Source: Cupriavidus sp. 2SB (GTDB lineage Bacteria; Pseudomonadota; Gammaproteobacteria; Burkholderiales; Burkholderiaceae). From it: a DNA stretch of 64,000 nt. Of the stretch, positions 15,411-25,137 are shown in pieces. The DNA lies in NCBI RefSeq assembly GCF_005503625.1, contig NZ_SCMX01000001.1, positions 62,001-126,000 of the forward strand, given 5' to 3'. The notes under the pieces were generated by a model that made no database searches, was not told the origin of the DNA, and worked only from the letters and a program-made list of their open reading frames with translations. Position 1 is the stretch's first letter; each line of letters opens with the position of its first letter. Made by a program: the position numbers and the translations under genes.

Positions 15411-16247
15411 ATGTCCCAGACTTTCAAAGACCCGCTGGATGGCGTCGCCACCCGCTGCCACCGCATCCTGCTGACCGGTGCGGCCGGCAACCTTGGCCGT
15501 GTCCTGCGCGACCGGCTGAAGCGTTATGCCGATGTGGTGCGCGTTTCCGACATCGCCAACCTTGGCCCGGCGGGCGAGCAGGAAGAAGTCTTGACCTGCG
15601 ACCTTTCCGATGCCAAGGCTGTGCACGCGCTGGTGGAAGGTGTCGATGCCATCGTCCACCTGGGCGGTGTCTCCGTGGAGCGCCCGTTCGAGGAAATCCT
15701 GCCGGCCAACATCCAGGGCACCTATCACCTGTACGAAGCGGCGCGTCGTCATGGCGTGCGCCGCGTGGTGTTTGCCAGTTCGAACCACGTGATCGGTTAT
15801 TACCGGCAGGGCGAGGTGCTTGATGCCGATACGCCAGCGCGCGCCGATGGCTACTACGGTATCAGCAAGGCATTCGGCGAGCAGATGGGCAGCTTCTACA
15901 GCGATCGCTATGGCATCGAGACCGTGGCGCTGCGCATTGGCTCGTCGTTCCCGGAGGCCAAGGATCGCCGCATGATGGTGACGTGGCTGGGTTACGAAGA
16001 CCTGGAACAGTTGATCAAGCGCGCGATCTTCGTGCCGGAAGTCGGCTTCCTGATTGTCTATGGCGCGTCGGCCAACCGCGATAGCTGGTGGGACAACAGC
16101 AAGGCGGCGAAGCTGGGCTTCAAGCCCGTGGAATCGTCCGAGCAGTTCCGCGCCAAGGTGGAGTCGGTGCCGCCGCTGCCGGCCGATGATCCGGCAGGCT
16201 GGTACCAGGGCGGCGCCTTCGTGAAGGCCGGACCGTTCGGAGACTGA
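15411..16247 (+). CDS. udh: Uronate dehydrogenase
   Basis: Uronate dehydrogenase oxidises D-galacturonate or D-glucuronate with NAD to the aldaro-lactone. The 278-residue product is a short-chain extended-type enzyme: GAAGNLG is the NAD-binding motif at about residues 24-30 and YYGISK holds the catalytic Tyr-x3-Lys at about 145-149. HLGGVSVERPFEEI and ASSNHVIGYY match characterised uronate dehydrogenases, and length agrees (about 270). It is the first gene of an operon with a lactonase and a TRAP transporter, which strongly supports the substrate class. No clear ribosome binding site precedes the ATG. Confidence 0.85.
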   Translation: MSQTFKDPLDGVATRCHRILLTGAAGNLGRVLRDRLKRYADVVRVSDIANLGPAGEQEEVLTCDLSDAKAVHALVEGVDAIVHLGGVSVERPFEEILPANIQGTYHLYEAARRHGVRRVVFASSNHVIGYYRQGEVLDADTPARADGYYGISKAFGEQMGSFYSDRYGIETVALRIGSSFPEAKDRRMMVTWLGYEDLEQLIKRAIFVPEVGFLIVYGASANRDSWWDNSKAAKLGFKPVESSEQFRAKVESVPPLPADDPAGWYQGGAFVKAGPFGD

Positions 16248-16252
16248 CCGCC

Positions 16253-17158
16253 ATGGCAGGCCACACCGAATTCGAACGCATCGGCGACATGCGCTGCGGC
16301 GTGGGCGAAAGCCCCGTCTGGCACGCCGGCGATGCGGCGCTGTACTGGACCGATATCCCCAATCGCACACTGTGGCGCTTCGATCCGTCGAGCGGACAGA
16401 CCCATCAATGGGCCGTGCCCGAGATGGCGGGGTGCATGGCGATGACGGCCGATGGTGGCTGGCTGCTGGCGATGGAGACGGGACTGTTCCGCATCGGCAA
16501 GCTGACGGCGGGGCAACCGGTATCGGCCATCGAACGCGTGGCGACGGTGCAGCACAGCCACGGCGGCATGCGCTTTAACGATGGCCGTTGCGATCGGCAG
16601 GGGCGTTTCTGGGCCGGCACGATGGTGATGGACATGTCGCTGGCGGCCACCGACGGCAAGCTGTATCGCTTCGACGCGCGCACTGGTGCGCTGGATGTCG
16701 TCCGCGAAGAAATGATCACGCCGAACGGGCTGGCGTTCAGCCCCGATGGCCGCACGATGTACGTCTCCGATTCGCATCCCGCGCGGCAGGCCGTGTGGGC
16801 CTACGACTTCGACACCGATACCGGCACGCCATCGAATGGCCGCCTGTTCATCGACATGAACAAGTACCCGGGCCGACCCGATGGTGCGGCGGTGGACGAG
16901 GACGGCTGCTACTGGATCTGCGGCAACGACGCCGGGCAGGTGCATCGTTTCACGCCCGATGGCCGGCTTGACCGCAGCGTGGCCGTGCCGTTCGCCAAGC
17001 CCGCGATGTGCGCGTTTGGCGGCGCGGGGCTGGACACGCTGTATGTCACGTCGATCCGCACCGACGACACCGATCCGCTGTCCGGCGCCGTGGTCGCGCT
17101 ACGCCCTGGTGTGCGTGGCCTTGCGGAGCCGGTATTGCGCGATTCCATGCGCGACTGA
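16253..17158 (+). CDS. SMP-30/gluconolactonase family lactonase
   Basis: The 301-residue product is a six-bladed beta-propeller of the SMP-30/regucalcin/gluconolactonase family. Metal-binding and catalytic positions are seen in GVGESPVWH (Glu near residue 18), [31 protein letters not shown] and a later Asp in [11 protein letters not shown]. Placed five bases after the uronate dehydrogenase gene, it most likely opens the galactaro- or glucaro-lactone made by that enzyme to the aldaric acid. The exact lactone is inferred from context. A GGAG element at the end of udh lies about ten bases before the ATG. No signal peptide is present, so it is cytosolic. Confidence 0.85.
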   Translation: MAGHTEFERIGDMRCGVGESPVWHAGDAALYWTDIPNRTLWRFDPSSGQTHQWAVPEMAGCMAMTADGGWLLAMETGLFRIGKLTAGQPVSAIERVATVQHSHGGMRFNDGRCDRQGRFWAGTMVMDMSLAATDGKLYRFDARTGALDVVREEMITPNGLAFSPDGRTMYVSDSHPARQAVWAYDFDTDTGTPSNGRLFIDMNKYPGRPDGAAVDEDGCYWICGNDAGQVHRFTPDGRLDRSVAVPFAKPAMCAFGGAGLDTLYVTSIRTDDTDPLSGAVVALRPGVRGLAEPVLRDSMRD

Positions 17159-17192
17159 TTTTGAACGAAGAACTACAACACTGGAGACACTG

Positions 17193-18179
17193 ATGACCCG
17201 CATTTCGCCCCCTCGCCTGCGTACCCTGATGGCCGCTTTCGCCACCGCGATGGCCCTGCCGCTGGCCGCTCAGGCCGTGGAATTCCGCTCCGCCGACATC
17301 CATCCGGAGGACTATCCCACGGTGCAGGCCGTGCGCCAGATGGGCGAGCTGCTCAAGCAACGCTCCAACGGCAAGATGACGGTCAAGGTCTTTGCGCAGG
17401 GTTCGCTGGGCAGCGAGAAGGATGCTATCGAGCAGACCAAGATTGGCGCGCTGTCGATGGTGCGCGTGAACTCGGCGGCGATGAACAACATCTGCGAAGC
17501 TACCATCGTGCCGACGATGCCGTTCCTGTTCCGCTCCACCGAACACATGCGCCATGTGCTGGACGGCCCGGTGGGCGACGACATCCTGAAGTCGTGCGAG
17601 AAGAACGGCTTCATCGGCCTGGCCTGGTACGACAGCGGCTCGCGATCGATGTACACGACCAAGCGTCCGATCAAGTCGCTGGCCGATGCCAAGGGCATGA
17701 AGATTCGCGTGCAGCAATCGGACCTGTGGGTCTCGCTGCTCGAAGCCATGCATGCCAACGCTACGCCGATGCCGTGGGGCGAGGTCTACACCGCGCTGAA
17801 AACCGGTCTGGTCGACGGCGCCGAGAACAACTGGCCCAGCTATGAAAGCTCGCGCCAGTTTGAAGTGGCCAAGTACTACTCGCTGACCGAGCACTCGATG
17901 GCACCAGAAATCCTGCTGTTCTCGAAGGTGGCATGGGATCGCCTCTCGAAGGACGACCAGGCGATGGTGCGCCAGGCCGCCAAGGATTCGGTGCCGTTCA
18001 TGCGGAAGCTGTGGGACGAGCGCGAACTGAAGTCGCGCAAGATGGTGGAAGCGTCGGGCGTGCAGATCATCCAGGTGGACAAGGCATCGTTCCAGGCCGC
18101 GATGAAGCCCGTGTACGACCGCTTCATCACCAGTGCCCAGATGAAGGATCTGGTGAAGCGCGCGCAGGACACGAAGTAA
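17193..18179 (+). CDS. dctP: TRAP transporter substrate-binding protein (DctP family)
   Basis: The 328-residue precursor has a Sec signal peptide ([17 protein letters not shown], cut after AQA) and a DctP fold. The family's conserved Arg that clamps the substrate carboxylate is in [13 protein letters not shown], with the following [21 protein letters not shown] typical of the hinge and binding cleft. It captures an acid in the periplasm and hands it to the membrane subunits encoded next. The operon suggests that the ligand is a uronate such as galacturonate or glucuronate; this is inferred. GGAG lies eight bases before the ATG. Confidence 0.9.
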   Translation: MTRISPPRLRTLMAAFATAMALPLAAQAVEFRSADIHPEDYPTVQAVRQMGELLKQRSNGKMTVKVFAQGSLGSEKDAIEQTKIGALSMVRVNSAAMNNICEATIVPTMPFLFRSTEHMRHVLDGPVGDDILKSCEKNGFIGLAWYDSGSRSMYTTKRPIKSLADAKGMKIRVQQSDLWVSLLEAMHANATPMPWGEVYTALKTGLVDGAENNWPSYESSRQFEVAKYYSLTEHSMAPEILLFSKVAWDRLSKDDQAMVRQAAKDSVPFMRKLWDERELKSRKMVEASGVQIIQVDKASFQAAMKPVYDRFITSAQMKDLVKRAQDTK

Positions 18180-18264
18180 GCCTCATCGTAGTGGCCGCGG
18201 CCCTTGAGCAAGCGGGGTCGCGGGCAGTCCCTTTGCTGTCGTATCGCTGCAGGAATCCATCATC

Positions 18265-18837
18265 ATGCTTTCGCCATCCCCTACGCCGGCCACCCCGGCG
18301 GAGGGCGTGCGCGGCGACGCCATCGAGGCGCCGGTCGTACACGCCAACTTCTACACTCGCCTCTGCGCCACGCTCGCACGCACCTGCCTCGCGCTCGGTG
18401 TCCTCGGACTGGTGCTGCTCGTCGTGGCCGTGCTCACGCAAGTCTTCGGCCGCTACGTGCTGAACGACACGCCGACCTGGGCCGAATCCATCGCCATGCT
18501 GCTGGTGCTCTACGTGACGATGTTCGGTTGCGCCGTGGGCGTGCGCGATTCGGGCCATATCGGGCTGGAGTCGCTGCTCGTGCTGCTGCCCGATAGCGTG
18601 CGTATCAAGATCGAACTGCTGATCCACGTACTGGTGGGCAGCTTCGGCGCCATCATGGCTTACAACTGCGCGCTGCTGGCGCTGTCCGTGGCCGACTACA
18701 AGCTGCCGACGCTCGGCATCTCCGAAGGCTGGCGCTATCTGCCGCCGGTCATCGCCGGCGTGCTGATCGTGCTGTTTTCGATCGAACACCTGATTGCCGT
18801 GCTGAAAGGCACGGAAGTGGAGCCGGCATGGCACTGA
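18265..18837 (+). CDS. dctQ: TRAP transporter small permease (DctQ family)
   Basis: The 190-residue product has four hydrophobic segments (about 40-65, 78-95, 117-140 and 155-180) after a polar N-terminal tail of about 30 residues. FGRYVLNDTPTWAESIAMLLVLYVTMFG is the family signature. It forms the small membrane subunit that pairs with DctM in the inner membrane. An AGGAA element lies ten bases before the ATG, and the gene end overlaps the start of dctM by ten bases, consistent with translational coupling. Confidence 0.88.
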   Translation: MLSPSPTPATPAEGVRGDAIEAPVVHANFYTRLCATLARTCLALGVLGLVLLVVAVLTQVFGRYVLNDTPTWAESIAMLLVLYVTMFGCAVGVRDSGHIGLESLLVLLPDSVRIKIELLIHVLVGSFGAIMAYNCALLALSVADYKLPTLGISEGWRYLPPVIAGVLIVLFSIEHLIAVLKGTEVEPAWH

Positions 18838-20111
18838 TCATTCTCACCATCAGCTTTTTCGGCTTCCTGATTCTCGGAGTGCCGGTTGCATTTGCCATCG
18901 GCCTGTCGGCCGTGGCAACGATTCTGTACGAGGGCCTGCCGCTGGCCGTGGTGTTCCAGCAGATGACCTCAGGCATGAACGCGTTTTCGTTCCTGGCGAT
19001 TCCGTTCTTCATATTTGCGGGCGAACTGATGCTGTACGGCGGCATCGCCAACCGCATCGTCGATTTCGCCAAGTCGCTGACCGGCCATGTGCGCGGCGGG
19101 CTGGGTATGTCGAACGTGGTGGCATGTACGCTGTTCGGCGGCGTGTCGGGTTCGCCGGTGGCCGACGTATCGGCCATGGGCGCGGTGATGATCCCGATGA
19201 TGAAGAAAGAGGGCTATCACGCGGACTACGCGGTCAACGTGACCACGCATGCCTCGCTGGTGGGCGCGCTGATGCCGACCAGCCACAACATGATCATCTT
19301 CACGCTGGCCGCAGGCGGCAAGGTGTCGATCGCCGCGCTGATTCTCGCGGGCCTGCTGCCGGCGCTGATCCTGACGATCTGCAACCTGGCGGCTGCGTAC
19401 TTCGTGGCGCGCAAGCGTGGTTATCCCGCTGGCTCGTTCCCGGGCTGGGAAATCGTGGGCCATTCGCTGGCGGCGGCATTGCCGGGTCTGTTCGTCGTCG
19501 TGCTGATCATCGCGGGCATCCTGTCGGGCGTGTTCACGGCAACGGAATCCGCTGCGGTGGCCGTGCTGTATGCGCTGACGCTGACCGTGTTCCTCTATCG
19601 CTCGCTGACGCGTGAACAGTTCATCAAGGCTGCTGCCAAGGCAGTGAAGACCACGGGCGTGGTCCTGCTGCTGATCGGCATCTCGGCCACGTTCGGCTAC
19701 ATGATCAGCCTGTACGGCGTGGCTGCGCTGACCGGCGAGTTCCTGAGTTCGATGTCCACCACGCCGTGGATGATCTTCCTCATGGTCAACGTGATGCTGT
19801 TCATCCTGGGCACGTTCCTGGACATGGCCGCGACGATCCTGATCTGCACGCCGATCTTCCTGCCGATCTGCATCCACTACGGCATGAGTCCCGTTCAGTT
19901 CGGGATGATGATGCTGATCAACTGTGCGCTGGGCTTGAATACGCCGCCTGTAGGGACCACGCAGTTCGTCGGCTGCGCGATTGGTGGTGTGTCGGTGGGG
20001 CAGGTGATGCGCACGATCTGGCCGTTCTACGGCGCGTTGCTCGCGGCGCTGATGCTGGTGACGTTTGTGCCGGCGTTCTCGCTGTGGTTGCCGGAGATGT
20101 TGTTGAAGTAA
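18828..20111 (+). CDS. dctM: TRAP transporter large permease (DctM family)
   Basis: The 427-residue product is a polytopic inner-membrane protein of the DctM family, with about twelve hydrophobic segments. Family signatures include FFIFAGELMLYGGIANRIVDFAKSL, VACTLFGGVSGSPVADVSAMGAVM and a late GTFLDMAATILICTPIFLPI, with NTPPVGT near the C-terminus. It moves the substrate in exchange for sodium entry, working with DctQ and the periplasmic DctP. Its start overlaps dctQ. A hairpin follows its stop and may stabilise or end the message before the aldose epimerase gene. Confidence 0.9.
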   Translation: MALIILTISFFGFLILGVPVAFAIGLSAVATILYEGLPLAVVFQQMTSGMNAFSFLAIPFFIFAGELMLYGGIANRIVDFAKSLTGHVRGGLGMSNVVACTLFGGVSGSPVADVSAMGAVMIPMMKKEGYHADYAVNVTTHASLVGALMPTSHNMIIFTLAAGGKVSIAALILAGLLPALILTICNLAAAYFVARKRGYPAGSFPGWEIVGHSLAAALPGLFVVVLIIAGILSGVFTATESAAVAVLYALTLTVFLYRSLTREQFIKAAAKAVKTTGVVLLLIGISATFGYMISLYGVAALTGEFLSSMSTTPWMIFLMVNVMLFILGTFLDMAATILICTPIFLPICIHYGMSPVQFGMMMLINCALGLNTPPVGTTQFVGCAIGGVSVGQVMRTIWPFYGALLAALMLVTFVPAFSLWLPEMLLK

Positions 20112-20146
20112 GTATCAAGAGCGCGGTTGAATCTGCCGCTGTAGTT

Positions 20147-20176
20147 CTCCCCTCTCCCGCAAGCGGGAGAGGGGAG
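20147..20176. repeat. Perfect 14-base-stem hairpin, REP-like
   Basis: Arms of 14 bases (CTCCCCTCTCCCGC and its complement) flank a two-base AA loop between dctM and the epimerase gene. No T-run follows on the plus strand. It looks like the CT-rich intergenic hairpins dispersed in Burkholderiales genomes and could act as a processing or stability element. Confidence 0.6.
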
Positions 20177-20190
20177 CAAAAACAAGTGGA

Positions 20191-21114
20191 ATGTTGAACA
20201 TGCCATTGCTCTCCGCTGGCCCCATCCACACCCTCCGGGCCGGCCCCCACACCCTCGTCATCGCCCCCTCACTTGGCGGCCGCATGGCATCGTTTCAAAC
20301 CACGCGTGCCAACGGCGTCGTCATCGACTGGCTGGCTCCACTCGACGTAACCCAAGGCTTCGACGCCCACCAGTGGCCCAAAACTGGCAGCTATCCTTTG
20401 CTGCCGTTCTCCAACCGCATCCGTCTGGGCCGCTTTCGCTGGAACGGCCGCGATATCGAATTGCCCGCTCATCCGGGTCAGGCCCACGCGATGCACGGCT
20501 TCGGTCATGCGCGGCCATGGACCGTGGAAGAAGACAGCGAAGACACCCTCGTCATGACGCTCGCCCACACACCGGCCGGTGAAGACTGGCCATGGCCCCT
20601 CCGTGCGCGGCAGACCCTGCGACTCACCGAACGAGGACTCGAAATCGAACTGAGCTTGCGAAACGATGGCGACGACGCGATGCCTGTAGGCGGTGGCTTC
20701 CACCCATTCTTTGCCCGCGTGCCAGGGATGCGATTGCAGTTCGATGCCGCGCACGTCTGGCCTGCGGACGCCGGAGGCGTGGCCACTGCGCGTACCACCG
20801 TGGCGGAGCGCGAGCGTTTCCTGCGCGAACGCGATTTGCCGGAGGGTGATTTCAGTCGCTACTACGGCGCATGGAAGCGCGCGGCCACACTGAAGCGCCG
20901 CGATGGCGCAGCGCTGACGATCCGTGCCGGCGAAGGGCTCGATCATCTCGTGCTGCATGCCCCGTCAGGCGCTGACTTCTTTTGCGTGGAACCGGTGTCG
21001 CATGTGGCCGATGCCGTGAATCTTGCGGCGCGCGGTTGGGAGGGCACGGGCCTGCGGCGGCTGGAGCCGGATGCGTCGGTGACGTGGCGCATGCAGTGGG
21101 ACATTGGCGCCTGA
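20191..21114 (+). CDS. Aldose 1-epimerase family protein
   Basis: The 307-residue product has the galactose mutarotase fold. The substrate-binding Arg is in LLPFSNRIRLGRFRWNG, the catalytic His pair is in HAMHGFGHARPW and VGGGFHPFF, and the C-terminal acidic catalytic residue is likely in FFCVEPVSHVADA. Such enzymes interconvert alpha and beta anomers of sugars, here probably the uronate supplied by the TRAP transporter so that the dehydrogenase gets the right anomer; that role is inferred from gene order. Only a weak binding site precedes ATG 20191; an in-frame ATG at 20200 is possible. A strong hairpin terminator follows immediately. Confidence 0.85.
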   Translation: MLNMPLLSAGPIHTLRAGPHTLVIAPSLGGRMASFQTTRANGVVIDWLAPLDVTQGFDAHQWPKTGSYPLLPFSNRIRLGRFRWNGRDIELPAHPGQAHAMHGFGHARPWTVEEDSEDTLVMTLAHTPAGEDWPWPLRARQTLRLTERGLEIELSLRNDGDDAMPVGGGFHPFFARVPGMRLQFDAAHVWPADAGGVATARTTVAERERFLRERDLPEGDFSRYYGAWKRAATLKRRDGAALTIRAGEGLDHLVLHAPSGADFFCVEPVSHVADAVNLAARGWEGTGLRRLEPDASVTWRMQWDIGA

Positions 21115-21118
21115 AATG

Positions 21119-21146
21119 AAGCGGGGCGCCCGAAGGCGCCCCGCTT
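21119..21146. terminator. Bidirectional terminator between epimerase and fbp
   Basis: A 12-base stem (AAGCGGGGCGCC / GGCGCCCCGCTT) with a CGAA loop separates the converging epimerase and fbp genes. T-rich sequence follows on the plus side. Confidence 0.8.
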
Positions 21147-21168
21147 GTTTTCATTCGATTGCCAGTGA

Positions 21169-22191
21169 TCAGACCACCGGCTTCGAACCGTCTTCCTGGT
21201 GATAGCGGGTCACGCGATCCACTTCGTTCTTCGAACCGAGGATCACCGATACCCGCTGGTGCAGCTTGGTCGGCTGCACGTCGAGGATGCGTTCGTGGCC
21301 GTTCGTGGCCGCGCCGCCAGCCTGCTCGACGAGGAACGCCATCGGATTGGCTTCGTACATCAGGCGCAGCTTGCCTGGCTTCTCGGGTTCACGCTTGTCC
21401 CACGGATACAGGAACACGCCGCCACGGGTCAGGATGCGGTGCACGTCTGCCACCATCGAGGCAATCCAGCGCATGTTGAAGTTCTTGCCGCGCTCGCCAT
21501 CCTCGCCGGCCAGGCATTCGTCGATGTACTTGCGCACAGGCGGAGCCCAGTGGCGCATGTTGGACATGTTGATCGCGAATTCCTTGGTGTCTTCCGGGAT
21601 CTTCACGTCCGATTGCGTCAGCACGAAGCTGCCAGCCTCGCGATCGAGCGTGAACATGTGCACGCCATTGCCAACCGTCAGCACCAGCGTGGTCTGCGGA
21701 CCATAGACTGCGTAGCCGGCGGCCACCTGCTGCGTGCCCGGCTGCATGAAATCGGCCTCGGTCACGGTCTCGCCCGGCTTGGGCATGTGCAGCACCGAGA
21801 AGATCGTGCCGATCGACACGTTGACGTCGATGTTCGACGACCCGTCGAGCGGATCGAACAGCAGCAGGTATTCGCCCTTCGGGTAACGATTCGGGATCTC
21901 GTAGAACGAGTCCATTTCCTCGGATGCCATCGCTGCCAGGTGGCCGCCCCATTCATTGGCGTCGAGCAGCACTTCATTGGCGATGACGTCGAGCTTCTGC
22001 TGGGTCTCGCCCTGGACGTTGCCAGTGCCGGCCGAGCCGAGCACGCCGGCGAGGGCGCCCTTGCTGACGGCGTTGGAAATGGCCTTGCAGGAACGGGCAA
22101 CCACTTCGATCAGCAACCGCAGTTCCGGCTGGATCGTGTTGTGTTTGCGCTGCTCCTCGACCAGATAGCGGGTGAGGCTGATGCGTGACAT
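21169..22191 (-). CDS. fbp: Class I fructose-1,6-bisphosphatase
   Basis: This enzyme removes the 1-phosphate of fructose 1,6-bisphosphate in gluconeogenesis (and in the Calvin cycle where present). The 340-residue product has the class I signature [14 protein letters not shown] with the metal-binding Asp residues, an upstream ASEEMDSF metal site, and RYIGSMVADVH-like [19 protein letters not shown] for sugar phosphate binding. GGAGAACGCACC before the ATG at 22191 sets the start; an in-frame ATG further upstream has no binding site. It stands 77 bases downstream of pepN on the same strand and could share its transcript. Confidence 0.95.
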   Translation of the reverse strand: MSRISLTRYLVEEQRKHNTIQPELRLLIEVVARSCKAISNAVSKGALAGVLGSAGTGNVQGETQQKLDVIANEVLLDANEWGGHLAAMASEEMDSFYEIPNRYPKGEYLLLFDPLDGSSNIDVNVSIGTIFSVLHMPKPGETVTEADFMQPGTQQVAAGYAVYGPQTTLVLTVGNGVHMFTLDREAGSFVLTQSDVKIPEDTKEFAINMSNMRHWAPPVRKYIDECLAGEDGERGKNFNMRWIASMVADVHRILTRGGVFLYPWDKREPEKPGKLRLMYEANPMAFLVEQAGGAATNGHERILDVQPTKLHQRVSVILGSKNEVDRVTRYHQEDGSKPVV

Positions 22192-22268
22192 GGTGCGTTC
22201 TCCTTGGATGGCCGCCATTCTACAGGGCTGCCGCTAAGGACAGCCCGTTTTCGGTCGCCCTGGGGCGC

Positions 22269-24962
22269 TTAACTGGCCAGTGCCTTGCCCACGATCTCGC
22301 GTACATCGCGCGACAGCGTCGATGCAGCCGCCACCCGTTCCAGCGCGCTGCGCATCTGCTCGCGCAGCGGCGCTTCGTATTTTTGCCAACGATCCATCAC
22401 ACGGGCAAGGCGCGCCGCCACCTGCGGGTTGATCGCATCGAGCGCCAGCACCTGTTCGGCCCAGAACGCGTAGCCGGAGCCGTCCTGCGCGTGGAACTGT
22501 GCCGGATTGCCCGAGCAGAAGCTGAAAATCAGCGAGCGGGCGCGGTTCGGATTGCGAAGGTTGAAGGCCGGATGCTCCATCAGCGCGCGCACGGTATCGA
22601 TGGTGCGCTTGCCCGCGTGCGGACCCACTTCGCCGCGCTGCATGCCTTGCAGCGAGAACCACTTGTCGATGACCAGCGCGTCGTTCTCGAAACGCTCGTA
22701 GTAATCGGTCAGGGCATGCTCGCGACCCGGCGCAAAGCTGTTCACCAGTGCCGACAGCGCGGCAAAGCGGTCGGTCATGTTGCCGCTCTGGCGATAGTGT
22801 TCATCGGCCAGTGCCTGCATGTCGGCGTCGCCCGAATCCGCCAGGTAGCCGAGCGCGAGGTTGCGCAGCGCGCGCTTGGCCATCGAGTCGGCATCGGGGC
22901 TGTACTCGCCCGGCGTGGCGTTGGATTGATAAGCCGCCAGCCATTCGTTCTTGAGCGCGCGGGCCAGGCCCTCGCGCATGAACAATCGGGCGTGATGGAT
23001 CGCAGCGGGATCGGCCACGCTCATGCGTTCGGCCAGATAGGCTTCGGCAGGCAGCATCAACGCCTGCTCGCGGAACGCCGGGTTCAGCGAACCATCTGTC
23101 AGCACCGTGCGGAAAGCGGAGACCAGTGCGGGATCGAGCTTCAGTTCGCGATTCGCCTGCACGTCCTGCACCAGTTGCAGCAATGCGCGCGTGGCCAGTC
23201 GCTGGCCGGCTTCCCAGCGGTTGAAGGCATCGCTATCGTGCGCGAGCAGGAACGTCAGTTCGTTGTCGCTGTACTCATAGTCGACGATGACCGGTGCCGA
23301 GAAGTTGCGCAGCAGCGAGGGCAGGGGAGCCTTGTCGCCAGTGGGCAGGCCCACGAAGCGGAACGTCTGCTCGGCCTGCGTGAAATCGAGCACCCGCGTG
23401 GTGACGGTTGGCTGTGATTCGCCATCGAGTTGCAGCGGCAGGTCGTTGCCTTCGGCGTCGAGCAGTCCGACGGCGAACGGAATGTGGAACGGTTGCTTGT
23501 CGGGCGAGCCCGCGCGCGTTTCGATGCCGACCTTCGGGCAGCGCTGCGACAACGTCAGCGTCAACACGCCAGCCTTGCCATCCCAGTGCGTCTTCGCGGT
23601 GACCACGGGCGTACCCGCCTGGCTGTACCACAGGCCGAACTGTGTGAGATCGCGGCCGTTGGCATCGGCCATCGCTGCGCGGAAATCGTCGCACGTCACA
23701 GCCTGACCGTCATGGCGTTTGAAGTACAGATCCATGCCGCGCCGGAAACCATCGCGGCCCAGCAGCGTCTGGTACATCCGCACGACTTCGGCGCCTTTCT
23801 CGTAGACGGTGACCGTGTAGAAGTTGTTGATTTCCTCGAAGCTGTCCGGGCGCACCGGATGTGCCATCGGGCCCGCATCCTCGGGGAACTGCACCTGACG
23901 CAGTACGCGCACATCCTCGATACGCTTCACGGCGCGGCCCGATTCCGAACCCATCATGTCCGCGGAGAATTCCTGATCGCGGAACACGGTCAGTCCTTCC
24001 TTGAGCGAGAGCTGGAACCAGTCGCGGCACGTCACGCGGTTGCCGGTCCAGTTGTGGAAGTACTCGTGCGCCACCACCGATTCGATATTGGCGAAGTCCA
24101 CGTCGGTGGCGGTCTCCGCATTGGCCAGCACGTACTTCGTATTGAAGATGTTCAGGCCCTTGTTCTCCATCGCCCCCATGTTGAAGTCGCTCACGGCGAC
24201 AATCATGAAGCGGTCGAGATCGAGTTCCAGTCCAAAGCGCCGTTCGTCCCAGCGGATCGAATGCACCAGCGAATCCATCGCGTGCTGTGTCTTGTCCAGA
24301 TCCTGCGGCTCCACCCAGACCTGCAGCAGCTTCTCCTTGCCCGATGCGCTCTGGATCGTCTTCTCGATGCGTTCGAGCTTGCCGGCTACCAGCGCGAACA
24401 AATACGACGGCTTGCGGAACGGGTCCTCCCACACGGCCTCGTGACGCCCATCGGGCAGTTCGCGCTCGGACAGCAGGTTGCCGTTCGACAGCAGCACGGG
24501 GCATGCGTCACGGCTCGCGCGCAGCGTGACGCGATAGGTGGCCATCACGTCGGGGCGGTCGAGGAAGTAGGTGATGCGGCGGAAGCCTTCGGCCTCGCAC
24601 TGCGTGAAGAAGTTGCCGTTCGACACATAGAGGCCGGACAGCGTGGTGTTGGCGGAAGGATTGCACGCGACGGTGATTTCCAGCGTGCCCTGCGCGGGCA
24701 GGCCGGTCAGCGTCAGCGTGTCGTCTTCGTGGCTGAAAGCGGTGAACGGGTGGCCGTCCAGGCGGATGCCAACCAGTTCGAGCGCTTCGCCCGTGAGCAC
24801 CAGCGGCACGTCCGTGGAGGCGGTACGTTGCAGGGTCAGCGTGCTGGTGACGATGGTCCGCTGCGGATCGAGGTCGAGCACCAGCTCGACGTGGTCGATG
24901 GCGAACGCGGGCGGAGTATAGTCCTTGCGATAGACGGTAACGGGCGTATCGGTGCGCAGCAT
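22269..24962 (-). CDS. pepN: Aminopeptidase N
   Basis: The 897-residue product is an M1 family zinc aminopeptidase that releases N-terminal amino acids from peptides in the cytoplasm. The exopeptidase motif GAMEN is at 263-267. The zinc site HEYFH is at 299-303, with the third ligand Glu at 322 (LKEG). Order of domains is the usual one: N-terminal beta-sandwich, catalytic thermolysin-like domain, small beta domain and a C-terminal helical domain ending with ALERVAAASTLSRDVREIV. Length matches the enterobacterial PepN (about 870-900). No signal peptide is present. Confidence 0.95.
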   Translation of the reverse strand: MLRTDTPVTVYRKDYTPPAFAIDHVELVLDLDPQRTIVTSTLTLQRTASTDVPLVLTGEALELVGIRLDGHPFTAFSHEDDTLTLTGLPAQGTLEITVACNPSANTTLSGLYVSNGNFFTQCEAEGFRRITYFLDRPDVMATYRVTLRASRDACPVLLSNGNLLSERELPDGRHEAVWEDPFRKPSYLFALVAGKLERIEKTIQSASGKEKLLQVWVEPQDLDKTQHAMDSLVHSIRWDERRFGLELDLDRFMIVAVSDFNMGAMENKGLNIFNTKYVLANAETATDVDFANIESVVAHEYFHNWTGNRVTCRDWFQLSLKEGLTVFRDQEFSADMMGSESGRAVKRIEDVRVLRQVQFPEDAGPMAHPVRPDSFEEINNFYTVTVYEKGAEVVRMYQTLLGRDGFRRGMDLYFKRHDGQAVTCDDFRAAMADANGRDLTQFGLWYSQAGTPVVTAKTHWDGKAGVLTLTLSQRCPKVGIETRAGSPDKQPFHIPFAVGLLDAEGNDLPLQLDGESQPTVTTRVLDFTQAEQTFRFVGLPTGDKAPLPSLLRNFSAPVIVDYEYSDNELTFLLAHDSDAFNRWEAGQRLATRALLQLVQDVQANRELKLDPALVSAFRTVLTDGSLNPAFREQALMLPAEAYLAERMSVADPAAIHHARLFMREGLARALKNEWLAAYQSNATPGEYSPDADSMAKRALRNLALGYLADSGDADMQALADEHYRQSGNMTDRFAALSALVNSFAPGREHALTDYYERFENDALVIDKWFSLQGMQRGEVGPHAGKRTIDTVRALMEHPAFNLRNPNRARSLIFSFCSGNPAQFHAQDGSGYAFWAEQVLALDAINPQVAARLARVMDRWQKYEAPLREQMRSALERVAAASTLSRDVREIVGKALAS

Positions 24963-25137
24963 GGGGAAATCCTGTCTTCGGAGTGACCGGGGGCGGAGGG
25001 CCGTGCGGAACGGTCCGGGAAGTCCTCATTGTAGCCAAGGGGTCGCCGGCTTGCGCTGAGGCAGCTTCTGCATGGGAATTCGCACAGCCGGTTCGTGTCT
25101 GAGGAAACGGGTCGACCAACAGGGGTGAGGTATTGCG

